Source: Myxococcales bacterium
Lineage (GTDB): Bacteria; Myxococcota_A; Polyangia; Polyangiales; JAFGIB01
Assembly (NCBI GenBank): GCA_029880325.1
Contig: JAOUOP010000017.1
Span: forward strand, 61,190 to 125,189
Reading direction: 5' to 3'
Length of the DNA stretch: 64,000 nucleotides
Shown here one piece after another: positions 1 through 10,286 of this stretch (the first letter of the stretch is position 1; each line of letters starts with the position of its first letter). Made by a program: the position numbers and the translations under genes. The notes under the pieces are model-generated. The model was not told the origin of the DNA. It saw only the letters and a program-made list of their open reading frames with translations, and searched no databases.

Positions 1-58
1 TGATGCGGGCAACGGTTCGTATGACGACGCCGTGGCCGTGCTGTCGCGGGTGAACGGC

Positions 59-486
59 TCAGCCGCGGTCGCGGAGTGACAGTCCTTCGGTCGTCGCCGC
101 TGCATTCTCGAACCCCGCCCGCAACGCGTCCCACCGCAGCCGCTGCTCGCGCCAATCGAGGGTGCTGAGCAGGGCATCGCGGAGGGCGTGCTCGGTGATG
201 GGCTGGCGGCCGGGCGGGACTTCGAGGAAGAGGATCTCCTCCTGGATGTCGGTGGCGATGAGCAGGAGGTTCATGAGCTGGGTGATGCGGGCGCGGGTGA
301 AGCCGAGGCCCCGGGCGAGATCGGCGTAGTCGGCGAACTCGCCGGCATCGACCCGGCGCTGCAGGGCGTGGGCGAGCGCGAGCTGTCGGGCGACACGGGC
401 CGGGTAGCGGCGCTTTGCGGCGGCGGCCTTGTGCCAGGAGCGACCGCGGGTGCGGGTGGTCGGAGTGAAGGGAACGACGAGCTCGG

Positions 487-490
<4 letters not shown>
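59..490 (-). CDS. HTH protein coupled to serine recombinase
   Basis: A 143-residue protein starting with MTELVVPFTP. It begins basic (about residues 12-35), then has a helix-turn-helix-like segment around DLARGLGFTRARITQLMNLL (residues 59-78). Its start codon overlaps the stop of the serine recombinase upstream (ATGA at 487-490), so it is the last gene of a translationally coupled operon. Proteins of this type are often found immediately downstream of large serine recombinases and DUF2924 genes. A DNA-binding role, such as helping recombinase specificity or regulating the operon, is inference. The reading frame stays open much further upstream, but that part is antisense noise over the recombinase. 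Confidence 0.8.
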
Positions 491-2072
<1,582 letters not shown>

Positions 2073-2076
<4 letters not shown>

Positions 2077-2555
2077 TTCTTGGCCTTCTTCTTGGTCAGC
2101 CCGAAGAACAGGTAGCCGTTCCAGCGGGTGCCGGTGATGGCGCGGGCGACCTGACTCAGGCTCTTGTAGCGCTTGCCGTCGTGCTCGAAGCCCTCGTCGA
2201 GAACGGTGATCTGGTGCTCGGTGCCGTTGTGGATGCGCGTGAGCGTGCTGCCCACCGGCGGCAGACGCTGGTCGCGCTGGTGCGGCGGGGGCAACGACTC
2301 GGACGCGCCCTTGGGCGGCCGGCGGCGCGTGGGGGCCTTCTCGGCGAGCTTCTTCGCGCGGTCGCGGGCGGCCCTGGAGAGCGAGCCGTACTTCTTCTCC
2401 TGCACGCGGAAGGCGATGCGCTTGAAGAGGTAGTCCTTGTTGCGGCTGGTGGTCTCCTCGCCGAAGAGCTCGAGGTAGCGCTCGCGCAGGGCCGACACGG
2501 GCAGCCGCCGCAGGGAGGCGATCTCGTGCATCAGCTCGTCGTGGCCGGCGGTCAT
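2073..2555 (-). CDS. DUF2924 family protein
   Basis: A 160-residue basic protein. The N-terminus (HDELMHEIASLRRLPVSALR, then RYLELFGEET and NKDYLFKRIAFRVQE) matches the pattern I associate with DUF2924, and the C-terminus contains HDGKRYKSLSQVARAITGTRWNG followed by a lysine-rich tail. DUF2924 proteins are usually found next to large serine recombinases, as here. The ATG at 2555 is preceded by AAAGGAGA about 11 bases upstream, which favours it over the in-frame codon 30 bases earlier. It overlaps the next gene by 4 bp and is overlapped 4 bp by the preceding one. Function is unknown. A role as recombinase accessory or DNA-binding protein is inferred from linkage. Confidence 0.85.
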
Positions 2556-2821
2556 GGCTGGGGTGTCTCCTTTCTCGGGCAACACGCGCCCGCTGGGTCG
2601 TCGGACATGAGCCCTCGACGTGGGCCCACAGGCAAGGTGAGTTCTGGGTCTTCCCGCGAGGTGGAGAGCTTGTGCGCGGTGGCGCCGAACTGACCTTGAC
2701 TGTGCGGCGAGAACGAGCCCTCCGCGCGGGCCGCGATCACGCGCCGGGCGGCCATGGCCAGGATCTGCGCGGCAGCCCGGAGGTGAATGTTCGGCTCGTG
2801 GGGCCCGGTGTCTTGGTGCAT
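2552..2821 (-). CDS. Small hypothetical protein, first gene of recombinase operon
   Basis: An 89-residue protein beginning MHQDTGPHEPNIHLRAAA, with an Ala/Arg-rich helix (QILAMAARRVIAARAEG) and a polar tail. I do not recognise a family. It is probably real because the start has a GGGGAG ribosome-binding site 8-9 bases upstream and its stop overlaps the DUF2924 start by 4 bp (ATGA), the same arrangement as the other three genes of the operon. No membrane segment or catalytic motif is visible. Confidence 0.6.
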   Translation of the reverse strand: MHQDTGPHEPNIHLRAAAQILAMAARRVIAARAEGSFSPHSQGQFGATAHKLSTSREDPELTLPVGPRRGLMSDDPAGACCPRKETPQP

Positions 2822-3027
2822 CGCTTCGTCTCCCCGTGCGCCGCGGCGTTCAACCCGCGGTCGCCTACTTGTCTGCAGGGGCAAAGCCGCGCGGGCGCGA
2901 TTCGGGGACAGGGGTGGAGCGCGGCGTCAGCGGCTCTGGAGCGAGCGACACACGGTAGTGGCGCGCGCCGTCCCCGTTTTCGACGTGCTGGGCTTTGCCC
3001 CTTTGAAGCCAAGGAGTGCGTGCACGC

Positions 3028-6000
3028 GTGGACGGCGAGCTGCGAAGACTGATCGACGAGGTGAAGTCGCGAACCGACCTCGTCGCCCTCATCGGCAGAG
3101 ACATCGAGCTCGCCGAGGTGGGCTCGGTCTACAAGGGCCGCTCGCCCGTGCATCGCGACAGCGACCCGTCGTTCGTCGTTTGGAAAGACTCTGGGCGCTG
3201 GTGCGACTTCTCCGGCGGCGGCCGGGTCACGGGCGACTGCCTCGACTACGTGATGTGGCGCCGAGGCGTCTCATTCATGGAGGCGCTGCGCGAGCTGGCG
3301 ACGGAGGCAGGCCTAGCGCTCCCGGGGTCTGTCGGCGGTGAGCGGGCGGTGAGCGAGGTGCTCGACCGGCGGCGTATCGAGGAGCTGCTCACCGAGGCGG
3401 CCGGCTACTACCATGGCGTGCTACCCGACAAGATCCGACAGGAGCTGTTTCGCGCGCACTACGGCTTCCGTGACGACATCATCGATCGCCTGCACCTTGG
3501 CTGGGCCGATGGGCACCTCATCGATCACTTTAACACTACTGTGTCAGATCACGCGAAGCACCGGAGACGCGTAAGTGATCGAAATGATCCAGGTATTTTA
3601 CAGCGTCACCAGCCTCGCGCGACAGCTCTTGGCAGGTGACGATTTCGGCCGAGAAGCGAAATGGCCGTTCTTTCCAGGGTAGCGCCGACCGGCAAGCTCG
3701 GCGCCGACTCGCACCCAACTGCAGGAGGCCCGGGGCACGGCCACGCAAGTGATCGAAATGATCCAGCTTTTCCGGATCGCCGACAGGCGAGGTCTGACAC
3801 AGTAGTGTTAAGGAGAGCTTGGGCGTGTCCGATGCCGAGGCCCTCTCGACCGGGCTCTTCGTGCGCGTCGGCAGCGGCATCAAGGACCTCTTCGCCGAGC
3901 GCCTGGTGTTCCCGTACTGGCGCGGCGGGCGGGTCGTCTACTTCATCGCCCGCCGCACGTACTACACCGCGGACGCGCCCTGGGAGCAGGCCAAGTACAA
4001 GAAGCTCCTGACCCACTCGGCCAAGCACGCCTACGTCTCGCCGCTGGTCGGCAACGACTGGTTCTACAACGAGGACGCGGCGCGGGGAGCCGACGAGCTC
4101 TTGATCACCGAGGGCGTCACTGACTGCATCAGCGCCATGCAAGCCGGGGTGGCCTGCATCTCGCCGGTGACGGTGCGGTTTCGCAAGCAGGACCACGCCA
4201 AGCTCATCGAGCTAACAAAGAAGGTGGACCGCGTCGTGATCTGTAACGACGCCGAGGAGAGCGGCGCGGGTGAAGCGGGTGCGTTGGAGACAGCGCGGGT
4301 GCTCTTGGCAGCCGGCAGATCGGTGCGGATCGCTTCGCTGCCCCGCGAAGAGGGGGCGGCGAAGGTCGACGTGAACGAGCTGGTCCGCAACCGCGGACCT
4401 GATGCGCTGCGGGAGGTGCTCGCCGCCGCCAAGAGCCTGCCCGAGCATCTCCTGCTGCGGGTTCCCGCAGACGCACCAAAGGCGGACCTCGATCGGCTGC
4501 TCGCGCCGGTGGTGGACGCGATGGTCGGCCTTCCGCCCATCGAGCGCGATGCCCTGGCGTCGGCCGTGGTCGACCGCTTCGGCGTGGGCAAGCGTCTCAT
4601 CAACCGCAAGCTCAAGGAGTCCGAGCGGCGGCAGCGCCGGATCGAGTTGTCTGCCGATGCGAGCGGCGAGCTGCCGACCATCGACCTCGGCAACAAGCAG
4701 GCCCGCGAGGTGATCGCCGAGGCGCAGCAGGCCATCGTGGGGAGCAACCCCGCCCGAATCGCAGCCGCGCTCGCGCGCGACTCGTCGCCGCGCCTGCCGC
4801 CACTCTTCATCCGCGCCGGGCGCATGGTGGCGTTGACCGCTGCGCACGATCAGCCGCGCCTCGTCGACGTGGACGAGGCCACCGCCTATGGCGTGCTCGC
4901 CCGCATTGCCGACTGGGTGCGCAGTAGCGAAGACGGCCTCTTCGCGGCGAGCCCGCCCCACGATGTCGCGCGTGACCTCCTGGCCTTCCCGCCGCCGGAG
5001 CTGCCGACCCTCGAGGCCATCGCTAGCACGCCGCTCTTCGGCGCCGAAGGGAAGCTACTGCAGAAAGCGGGGCTGCATGGGGGAGACCGCGTGTGGCTGC
5101 AGCCCGATGCGCACCTCGGCGCTTTCGATGTCCCCGAACAGCCCGATGCAACCGACGTGACGGTGGCGAGGGCGTTCCTGGCGGACGAGCTGCTCTGCGA
5201 CTTCCCCTTCGTCGACGACGGCGATCGGGCCCATGCCATCGCGGCGCTCCTTATGCCCTTTGCCCGCCGCCTCGTCGACGGCCCCACGCCGCTCCACGTC
5301 GTTGAGGCGCCGAGCGCTGGTTCGGGCAAGGGGCTCTTCTCGAACCTCGTCTCGCTCATCGCCACCGGCCGACCCTGCGACGGCCGCACACTGCCGGTCG
5401 GCGAGGAAGAGACCCGCAAGATGATCACCGCCGAGCTCGGCCTCGGTCGTCCGCTGATCTTCCTCGATAACGCCAGCGAGCGGCGCACCATCGATAGCCC
5501 GCCTCTTGCGTCGGTGCTGACCGCGAGCCACTGGACCGATCGCGTCCTCGGCGAGAGCCGCATGATCACGCTGCCCAACCGGGCAATGTGGATCCTGACC
5601 GCCAACAACCCGCGGCTGTCCATGGAGCTGGCGCGCCGCTGCGTGCGCATCCGCATCGACCCCAAGCGCGACATGCCGTGGACCCGGGGCGGCTTCCGTC
5701 ACGACCCCATCGGCGACTGGGTGATGCAGCAGCGGCCCGCGCTCGTTCGTTCGGCCCTCGTGCTCATCCAATCCTGGATCGCCGCAGGCCGGCCACGCTC
5801 CGATGCCCGCCTGGGTTCCTTCGAGAGCTGGGCGGCGGTGATGGGCGGCATCCTCGAGGTCGCGGGCGTGCCCGGCTTTCTCTCGAACCTCAGCTCCTTC
5901 TACGAGGACGCCGACGAAGAAGGCAGCATGTGGCGCGAGTTCACCCAGGTGTGGTGGCATCGCTTCGGCGACAAGCAGCTTCGCGTCGCGGAGCTCAACG

Positions 6001-6353
6001 AGCTGTGCGCCGACCGCAACCTGATGGAACCGGTGCGCCTGCGCGACGGAAAGGACGGCGACTCGCTGCGGGCTCAGCAGACTCGTCTCGGTAAGGCGCT
6101 GCGCCAGGCCCGCGACCGCGTCTACGGCGACATGCGCATCGCGCTGGTGAGCGACCGCAAGAACAAGGGCAAGGCCTACGCCCTTCGACCCGTCGACGTC
6201 GGCACCGGGAACGTCATCCGCCTCCAAGGGGACATCGATCCCTTCGAGGAGGACGAGGGGAACGTGGAGAACGTCGAGGGAACGTGCGCTGGCGACGTTC
6301 CCCGGCCGCAAGCCGCCAGCATCACAGGAGAAGTCGACCCATGGGTTACGTAG
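3028..6353 (+). pseudogene. Primase/ATPase of mobile element, split by a 274-bp insertion
   Basis: With the insertion at 3534-3807 and one TTAA removed, 3028-6353 reads as one frame of 1015 residues. The N-terminus resembles the DnaG CHC2 zinc-binding fold (residues about 1-95), but the ligands are largely lost: SPVH replaces CPFH, and WCDFSGGG replaces the usual CxxC. A TOPRIM-like region follows (LLITEGVTD, then VVICNDAEESG). The C-terminal half has an ATPase-like core with APSAGSGKGL (Walker A-like) and PLIFLDNAS (Walker B-like), then a helicase-like TANNPRLSMELARRCVRIRI segment. As the DNA stands, the N-terminal piece ends at 3639 after element-encoded residues. The C-terminal piece could start at GTG 3825 with AAGGAG at 3810-3815, making two separate polypeptides. 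GTG 3028 is chosen because AAGGAG lies at 3011-3016. A role in island replication is inferred. Confidence 0.8.
3530..3811. mobile_element. MITE-like element, 274 bp, TTAA target duplication
   Basis: The core at 3534-3807 is flanked by TTAA on both sides. It has perfect 15-bp terminal inverted repeats, CACTACTGTGTCAGA at 3534-3548 and its complement at 3793-3807. A 20-bp direct repeat beginning AAGTGATCGAAATG occurs at 3573-3592 and 3747-3766. Each copy could start a short frame reading VIEMIQ, of 35 and 18 codons. No transposase is encoded, so this is a non-autonomous element or the remnant of an insertion sequence. Removing the core and one TTAA rejoins the host gene in frame, which identifies the target duplication. 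A 2-bp TA duplication with 16-bp repeats fits equally well. The parent family is not identified. Confidence 0.85.
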
Positions 6354-6548
6354 GGGAACGTCAGCCTCTCCCTACGCGTGGGAGCAGGACTTTTCTCGAA
6401 GAGGAAAAAAACTATGCCGCTCTATAGAGGAAGAGGGGGCTTGAGGTCCCCCGACGTTCCCCGCGCGATCCAAGTACGCGGGGTCATGGGCTTTGTGCCG
6501 GTCAAGGTCGCGTCGTCGAGGTTCCCGGCTACGTTCCCCACGTTCCCC
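6257..6548. repeat. Cluster of GGGGAACGT motifs in both orientations
   Basis: The 9-mer GGGGAACGT occurs directly at 6257-6265 and 6353-6361 and inverted (ACGTTCCCC) at 6295-6303, 6454-6462, 6531-6539 and 6540-6548, with a near copy (AGGGAACGT) at 6277-6285. The first copies lie in the 3' end of the primase/ATPase gene, where they encode GNVENVEG-type residues; the others are in the 215-bp non-coding gap after it. They could be protein-binding sites (replication or regulatory) or the relic of repeated C-terminal codons. The purpose is unknown. Confidence 0.5.
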
Positions 6549-6568
6549 GTCCACGTCGAGGTGACGCC

Positions 6569-7203
6569 ATGACGCGGCCGTCGATTACCCCCCGAGAGGC
6601 CCGGATGCGCTTTCCCGGTGAGGTCACCCCGAGGCAAGCACGCCGGAAGGCCAGCGCCATCCGCGAGGAGTTCCTACGCGAGCTTGCCGCGGCGCTGGAC
6701 CGAGACGTGCTCTTCGTTGAGCGGCCTCGGCTCATCGCGTGGTTGAGCGCACAAGGGCGAGTCGAGCACGCGCGCCTCGAGCCCTACAGCCCTACTACCT
6801 GCCTGACCGACGAGATCCGGCGAGGCCCCTCATCCTGCGCGCCTCCATCAACTACGGCGGACCGGCCGGCTGGAAGTCGATCCTGAAGCGCGTCGGCTGG
6901 GAAGACCGCATGCGTGCCGACGGCTGGTGGAAGATGGAGCTGAGCATGCTGCCGGGCGAAGTGCTCGACTACGTGCCTTGGCTCGCCAGCGTCGTCGCGG
7001 CCCACGAGCACGACGATGCCGCCCGCGTGATCGAGCCGCCGCACCCGACGCGCTTCTGGCAGGTCGAGCACCTCGACCGCGACTACGCCTGGTCCGAGGC
7101 TGCCTGGGACCGAGCCGAGATGTACGACGAGCTGTGTCCGATGGCCGTGCGGCGTCGACTCTGGGCACGGCGACCTCCGGGTGAGCAAGGAGTTGGACCA
7201 TGA
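6569..7203 (+). pseudogene. Hypothetical island protein, frameshifted at a short tandem repeat
   Basis: Two overlapping frames look like halves of one gene. The first (from ATG 6569) has strong G/C third positions and protein-like sequence to about 6781. After that the good codon pattern moves to the frame ending at 7203. The switch coincides with a direct repeat GCCCTAC at 6781-6787 and 6789-6795 (8-bp period). Deleting one 8-bp unit joins residues RLEP to YYLPDRRDP and yields 208 residues. The C-terminal half is rich in Trp and acidic residues (DGWWKMELSMLPGEVLDYV). I do not recognise a family. The stop overlaps the next start by 4 bp. It may be a true pseudogene or a sequence error. Confidence 0.6.
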
Positions 7204-7955
7204 CCGCACGCAAGGCCAAGCCGCCGAAGAAGATCGGTCGCCCCCGCAAGGGCGACCCGCAACGCATCCCCTACGCCGAGCTCGACAAGCTGCTCGTCTT
7301 CGGCGAGGTGGTGGATGGCGAGGACGGCGGCGGCCCGGTGGTCTCGTACCCGTCGTACCGAGAGCTGGCTCGGCGCTACGGCGTCTGCCACTCGGTCATC
7401 GCCACCTACGCCAAACGCTACGACTGCATGCGCCGCCGCGGCCTCGCCGAGCGTCGGGTGAACAAGCGCGTCGACGAGAAGCTCGCCGAGAAGCGCGCCA
7501 CCCACATCGCCATGGGCAAGGCCGACGCCCTGCGCATCATCGACGACTACATCCGCGGCTTCGAGCAGGCGCTCATCGAGAACCGCGTGCGCATGGACAA
7601 CCCGTCCGACTTCAATCTCATGCTGCGGCTCAAGGAGTTCCTCGACGGCGGTGCCGACTCGCGCAGCGAGGTCCAGGCCATGTTCACCCTCGAAGACCTG
7701 CAGCAGCGTCACCGCCGCATGCTCCGCGACCTCGACCGAGAACGCGCAGCCGCGGATGCCGCGGCGCTCGACGACTGTCGCCGCGACGCCTTCGTAGACG
7801 GTGACCAAGAATCGGTCACAAACTCCCCAGATCGAGGCCCTTCCGACCGCTCCCAGGAACTGACCGGACACTTTGGCGGCGACAACGAAGACTGCGAGCG
7901 CGACGACGACGGCATCGAAGAGGACGGCGACGACGGAACCGCCGACTTGGATTGA
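7200..7955 (+). CDS. HTH DNA-binding protein, possibly phage/ICE packaging or regulation
   Basis: A 251-residue protein. It begins with a basic AT-hook-like stretch (KKIGRPRKGDP), then a helix-turn-helix around residues 51-72 (PSYRELARRYGVCHSVIATY), a charged helical middle (RRVNKRVDEKLAEKRA) and a very acidic C-terminus. This layout recalls small terminase subunits and phage or element DNA-binding proteins, but no family is certain. ATG 7200 overlaps the stop of the preceding gene (ATGA) and AAGGAG lies at 7188-7193. Confidence 0.65.
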   Translation: MTARKAKPPKKIGRPRKGDPQRIPYAELDKLLVFGEVVDGEDGGGPVVSYPSYRELARRYGVCHSVIATYAKRYDCMRRRGLAERRVNKRVDEKLAEKRATHIAMGKADALRIIDDYIRGFEQALIENRVRMDNPSDFNLMLRLKEFLDGGADSRSEVQAMFTLEDLQQRHRRMLRDLDRERAAADAAALDDCRRDAFVDGDQESVTNSPDRGPSDRSQELTGHFGGDNEDCERDDDGIEEDGDDGTADLD

Positions 7956-8299
7956 AAGCGGCAATTGGCGCTGCGGCGGCCGTCGGGTTCTCGCGGAGTT
8001 CGAGGCTCGACTACGGCGCAGATCGGTGGACGCGAACTGCCGCTTTCCGCTCGATCGCAGCTGGGTTTGCGCGGCACCGCCCGCGCCATCTCGTCCACGG
8101 CGTGCCGTCTGGCGGGGGGTGGGGGGTGGTCGAAATTTCGGAGCCCGGCATCGTTTCCCCAATGGTTCCCGGGGCCCTTTTCGACTGCGGCCCATCTGGG
8201 AAACTGACCGGCCCTGCCAGAGAAAGTGACCGGAGGCTTTCGCTGGTCACCATCGCCGAGGTGGTCACTTCCGAAACTGCGAGTGGCTCGGATCGCCGA
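7956..8299. other. Non-coding stretch between convergent island genes
   Basis: No gene was found in these 344 bases. The motif AAACTGACCGG or AAAGTGACCGG occurs at about 8202-8212 and 8222-8232, a related GGAACTGACCGG lies in the 3' end of the gene before, and GGTGGTCACTT at about 8260 is a weaker inverted match. These could be recombinase or regulator sites, given the integrase gene that follows, but nothing proves it. Confidence 0.4.
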
Positions 8300-9028
8300 T
8301 CAGAACCGCAACCCCTCGACGGCGCGGGCGAGATCGTCGTCGCTCGGGTGCGTGTAGACCATCGTGGGGACCAGGCTCCGATGCCGCGCGAAGCGCTGCG
8401 TGAGCCGGATGTCCTTGGTCTGGGCGTAGAGATTCGAGCACGCCGTGTGCCGCAGCATGTGGAACGTCGCCCGGCGCTCGAACCCAGCCCGCTCCTGCCA
8501 CACCCGAAACCCGTGCCGCACCTGCCGCAGCGAAAGCCGCTGCCCGAGTCGGCTGACGAAGAGCGGCGCATCGTTCTCGACGCTCTCCCCACCACGCACC
8601 TTCCAAGCCAACAGCTTGTTCAGCTTCGCCCGCAGGCCCTCGGGCACGAGTACGTCCTGCCCGCCGATGGATCGGTCAGAGCCCTTGAACACCCGCAGCA
8701 CGATCCGCCGCCGCGCCTTGCCGTTGGCATCGAAGACGTCGCCCATGTCGAGTCCGACCAGCTCGTGCTCACGCAGCCCGGTCCCCAGCGCCATCGCGTA
8801 GAGCACGTGATCTCGGAACCCTGCCCGGTGCTCCCCGGTGACCTTCAGCAGCAGCCGCTGCTCCCGCTCGGTCAGCGTTCGCGGCGCCCGGCCGCTCTCG
8901 GCATACGACGACATGCCGCCATGAGGGCGCTGTCCGGGGGAGAGAGCAAGGTGTTGCGAAACGTCGGTCGACACGGCTTCGGACAGACGTTTCGTATCAC
9001 TGGCAGCGGGGGCGGTGGCCAGGTGCAC
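8300..9028 (-). CDS. Tyrosine recombinase / phage-type integrase catalytic protein
   Basis: A 242-residue protein with the full catalytic set of tyrosine recombinases: Arg in [14 protein letters not shown], Lys in RVFKGSDRS, His-x-x-Arg in [11 protein letters not shown], a second His in QRFARHRSL, and the nucleophile Tyr in [11 protein letters not shown]. It has little of the N-terminal core-binding domain, since recognisable sequence begins around residue 45 ([14 protein letters not shown]). Initiation may be at the internal ATG in MSSYAESG. It is shorter than the usual 300-400 residues and may be an XerC-like or integron-type variant, or N-terminally trimmed. It lies between the HTH gene and the AbiE operator on the opposite strand and may catalyse integration at tRNA-Asn. 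Confidence 0.88.
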   Translation of the reverse strand: MHLATAPAASDTKRLSEAVSTDVSQHLALSPGQRPHGGMSSYAESGRAPRTLTEREQRLLLKVTGEHRAGFRDHVLYAMALGTGLREHELVGLDMGDVFDANGKARRRIVLRVFKGSDRSIGGQDVLVPEGLRAKLNKLLAWKVRGGESVENDAPLFVSRLGQRLSLRQVRHGFRVWQERAGFERRATFHMLRHTACSNLYAQTKDIRLTQRFARHRSLVPTMVYTHPSDDDLARAVEGLRF

Positions 9029-9132
9029 TGGGAACGGGGTCGTTCCTAGCGCCGGACGAAAGTAACGAGATCGTTCCCAGGGTCAGACCACGTTGCCAAC
9101 GATTTCACTAAACTCGCGGCTTTGTGCATTCG

Positions 9133-9233
9133 GTAAAGTCTGTCCTTTTAGTAAAGTCATGCGGTCGGGAGGAAGTTGGCTTTACTAAATCACGCAGCTT
9201 TACCAGACACGCAAGTCGTGCTATTTAGTAAAG
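9133..9233 (+). promoter_or_regulatory. Repeated operator upstream of abiEi-like gene
   Basis: TTTAGTAAAG occurs at 9147-9156 and 9224-9233 and in reverse (CTTTACTAAA) at 9180-9189. Extra GTAAAG half-sites lie at 9133-9138 and, inverted, 9198-9203. The last copy ends one base before the ATG at 9235. The stretch is AT-rich against GC-rich flanks. AbiEi antitoxins are known to repress their own operons through inverted repeats in the promoter, so this is probably the operator. Binding here is inferred. Confidence 0.7.
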
Positions 9234-9234
9234 C

Positions 9235-10278
9235 ATGGGTGCGTCGGCCACGGAAAATCGCTTGATTTCAAGGCTGCCAGAGGCCATGGCCGGCCTGCTT
9301 GCTGTGCCCCGAGATCAGGTCAGGGTCGAGATGCGCAGCTCAGGCGACGTGGACGCGGTCGTCACGGCGGTGGGCCAGACCTTCGCGGTGGAGCTGACCG
9401 AGGCTGCGTCTGCGGGGCCCGTGGCAATCCACGCGGAGCGTGCGGCCGGGGCGGCAAAGGCGCTTCGCAAACGAGCCATCCCGGTCGTTGCGGTGCCGTA
9501 CATGGGTCCGTCCGGGAAGGACGCCTGCGAGCGTGCGGGCGTGTCGTGGCTCGACTTCAGCGGCAACGCGCACATCGTCGCGCCCGGCATCCGGATTATC
9601 GTCGACGGGCGTCCCAACCAGTTCCCGAAGCGTGGCAGGCCGTCGAGCGCGTTCGCGCCGAAGAGCTCGAGGATTGCGCGTTGGCTGCTGATGCATCCGG
9701 CAGAGGCCATGGCGCAGCGGGACATTTCCCAGGCCACCGGAGTGAGCGAGGGACTGGTCAGTCGCGTCGTCTCGCGCCTGGAGGAAGAACACTACGCCGC
9801 GCGCGACGACCGCGGGCTGGTTCGCGTGTCGAACCCGCAGCTTCTCCTCGATGCCTGGCAGGACGAGTACCGCTTCTCCAAGCACACCATCATTCAAGGC
9901 CACGTCGCGGCCCGTTCCGGCGACGCGCTCACCCGCTTTGTCGCCGACGCACTGTCTGCAGCGAAGGTCGAGCACGCGGCCACCGGCCTCTCGGCGGCGT
10001 GGCAGCTCACGCGCTTCGCTGGCTTCCGCACCGCCACCTTCTTTGTCGACGCGGAGCCGTCCGCGGCCCTGAAAGCGAATCTCGGGTTCCGGGACGATGC
10101 CCGAGGCGCGAATCTGTGGTTGGTGGTTCCCAACGACGCCGGCGTCTTCCAGGGCGCCGAGGAACGAGACGGCGTTCGCTGTGTCCACCCCGTGCAGGTC
10201 TACCTGGACCTCAAAGAGCATCCCGAGCGATCGGTAGACGCCGCCGAACGGATCCGCACTGAGTTGCTGGGCTGGTAG
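9235..10278 (+). CDS. AbiEi-family type IV antitoxin / transcriptional regulator
   Basis: A 347-residue protein. Residues 1-130 form an alpha/beta domain (TFAVELTEAA, IPVVAVPYMGPSG, GVSWLDFSGNAHIVAPG) that looks like a nuclease-fold or AbiEi N-terminal domain without an obvious active site. Residues 140-200 form a winged helix (SSRIARWLLMHPAEAMAQRD, TGVSEGLVSRVVSRLEEE), and the C-terminal domain ends in VHPVQVYLDLKEHPERSVDA, a pattern typical of AbiEi-like antitoxins. It lies directly before a nucleotidyltransferase toxin gene and after a repeated operator. In known AbiE systems the antitoxin represses the operon and opposes the toxin without direct binding, giving abortive phage infection. 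Confidence 0.82.
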   Translation: MGASATENRLISRLPEAMAGLLAVPRDQVRVEMRSSGDVDAVVTAVGQTFAVELTEAASAGPVAIHAERAAGAAKALRKRAIPVVAVPYMGPSGKDACERAGVSWLDFSGNAHIVAPGIRIIVDGRPNQFPKRGRPSSAFAPKSSRIARWLLMHPAEAMAQRDISQATGVSEGLVSRVVSRLEEEHYAARDDRGLVRVSNPQLLLDAWQDEYRFSKHTIIQGHVAARSGDALTRFVADALSAAKVEHAATGLSAAWQLTRFAGFRTATFFVDAEPSAALKANLGFRDDARGANLWLVVPNDAGVFQGAEERDGVRCVHPVQVYLDLKEHPERSVDAAERIRTELLGW

Positions 10279-10286
10279 AGAGGCCC

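Noticed and set aside
3573..3766. Two short VIEMIQ frames inside the primase MITE as genes
   Set aside because: They are 35 and 18 codons long and lie in a direct repeat; better explained as part of the element's repeat structure.
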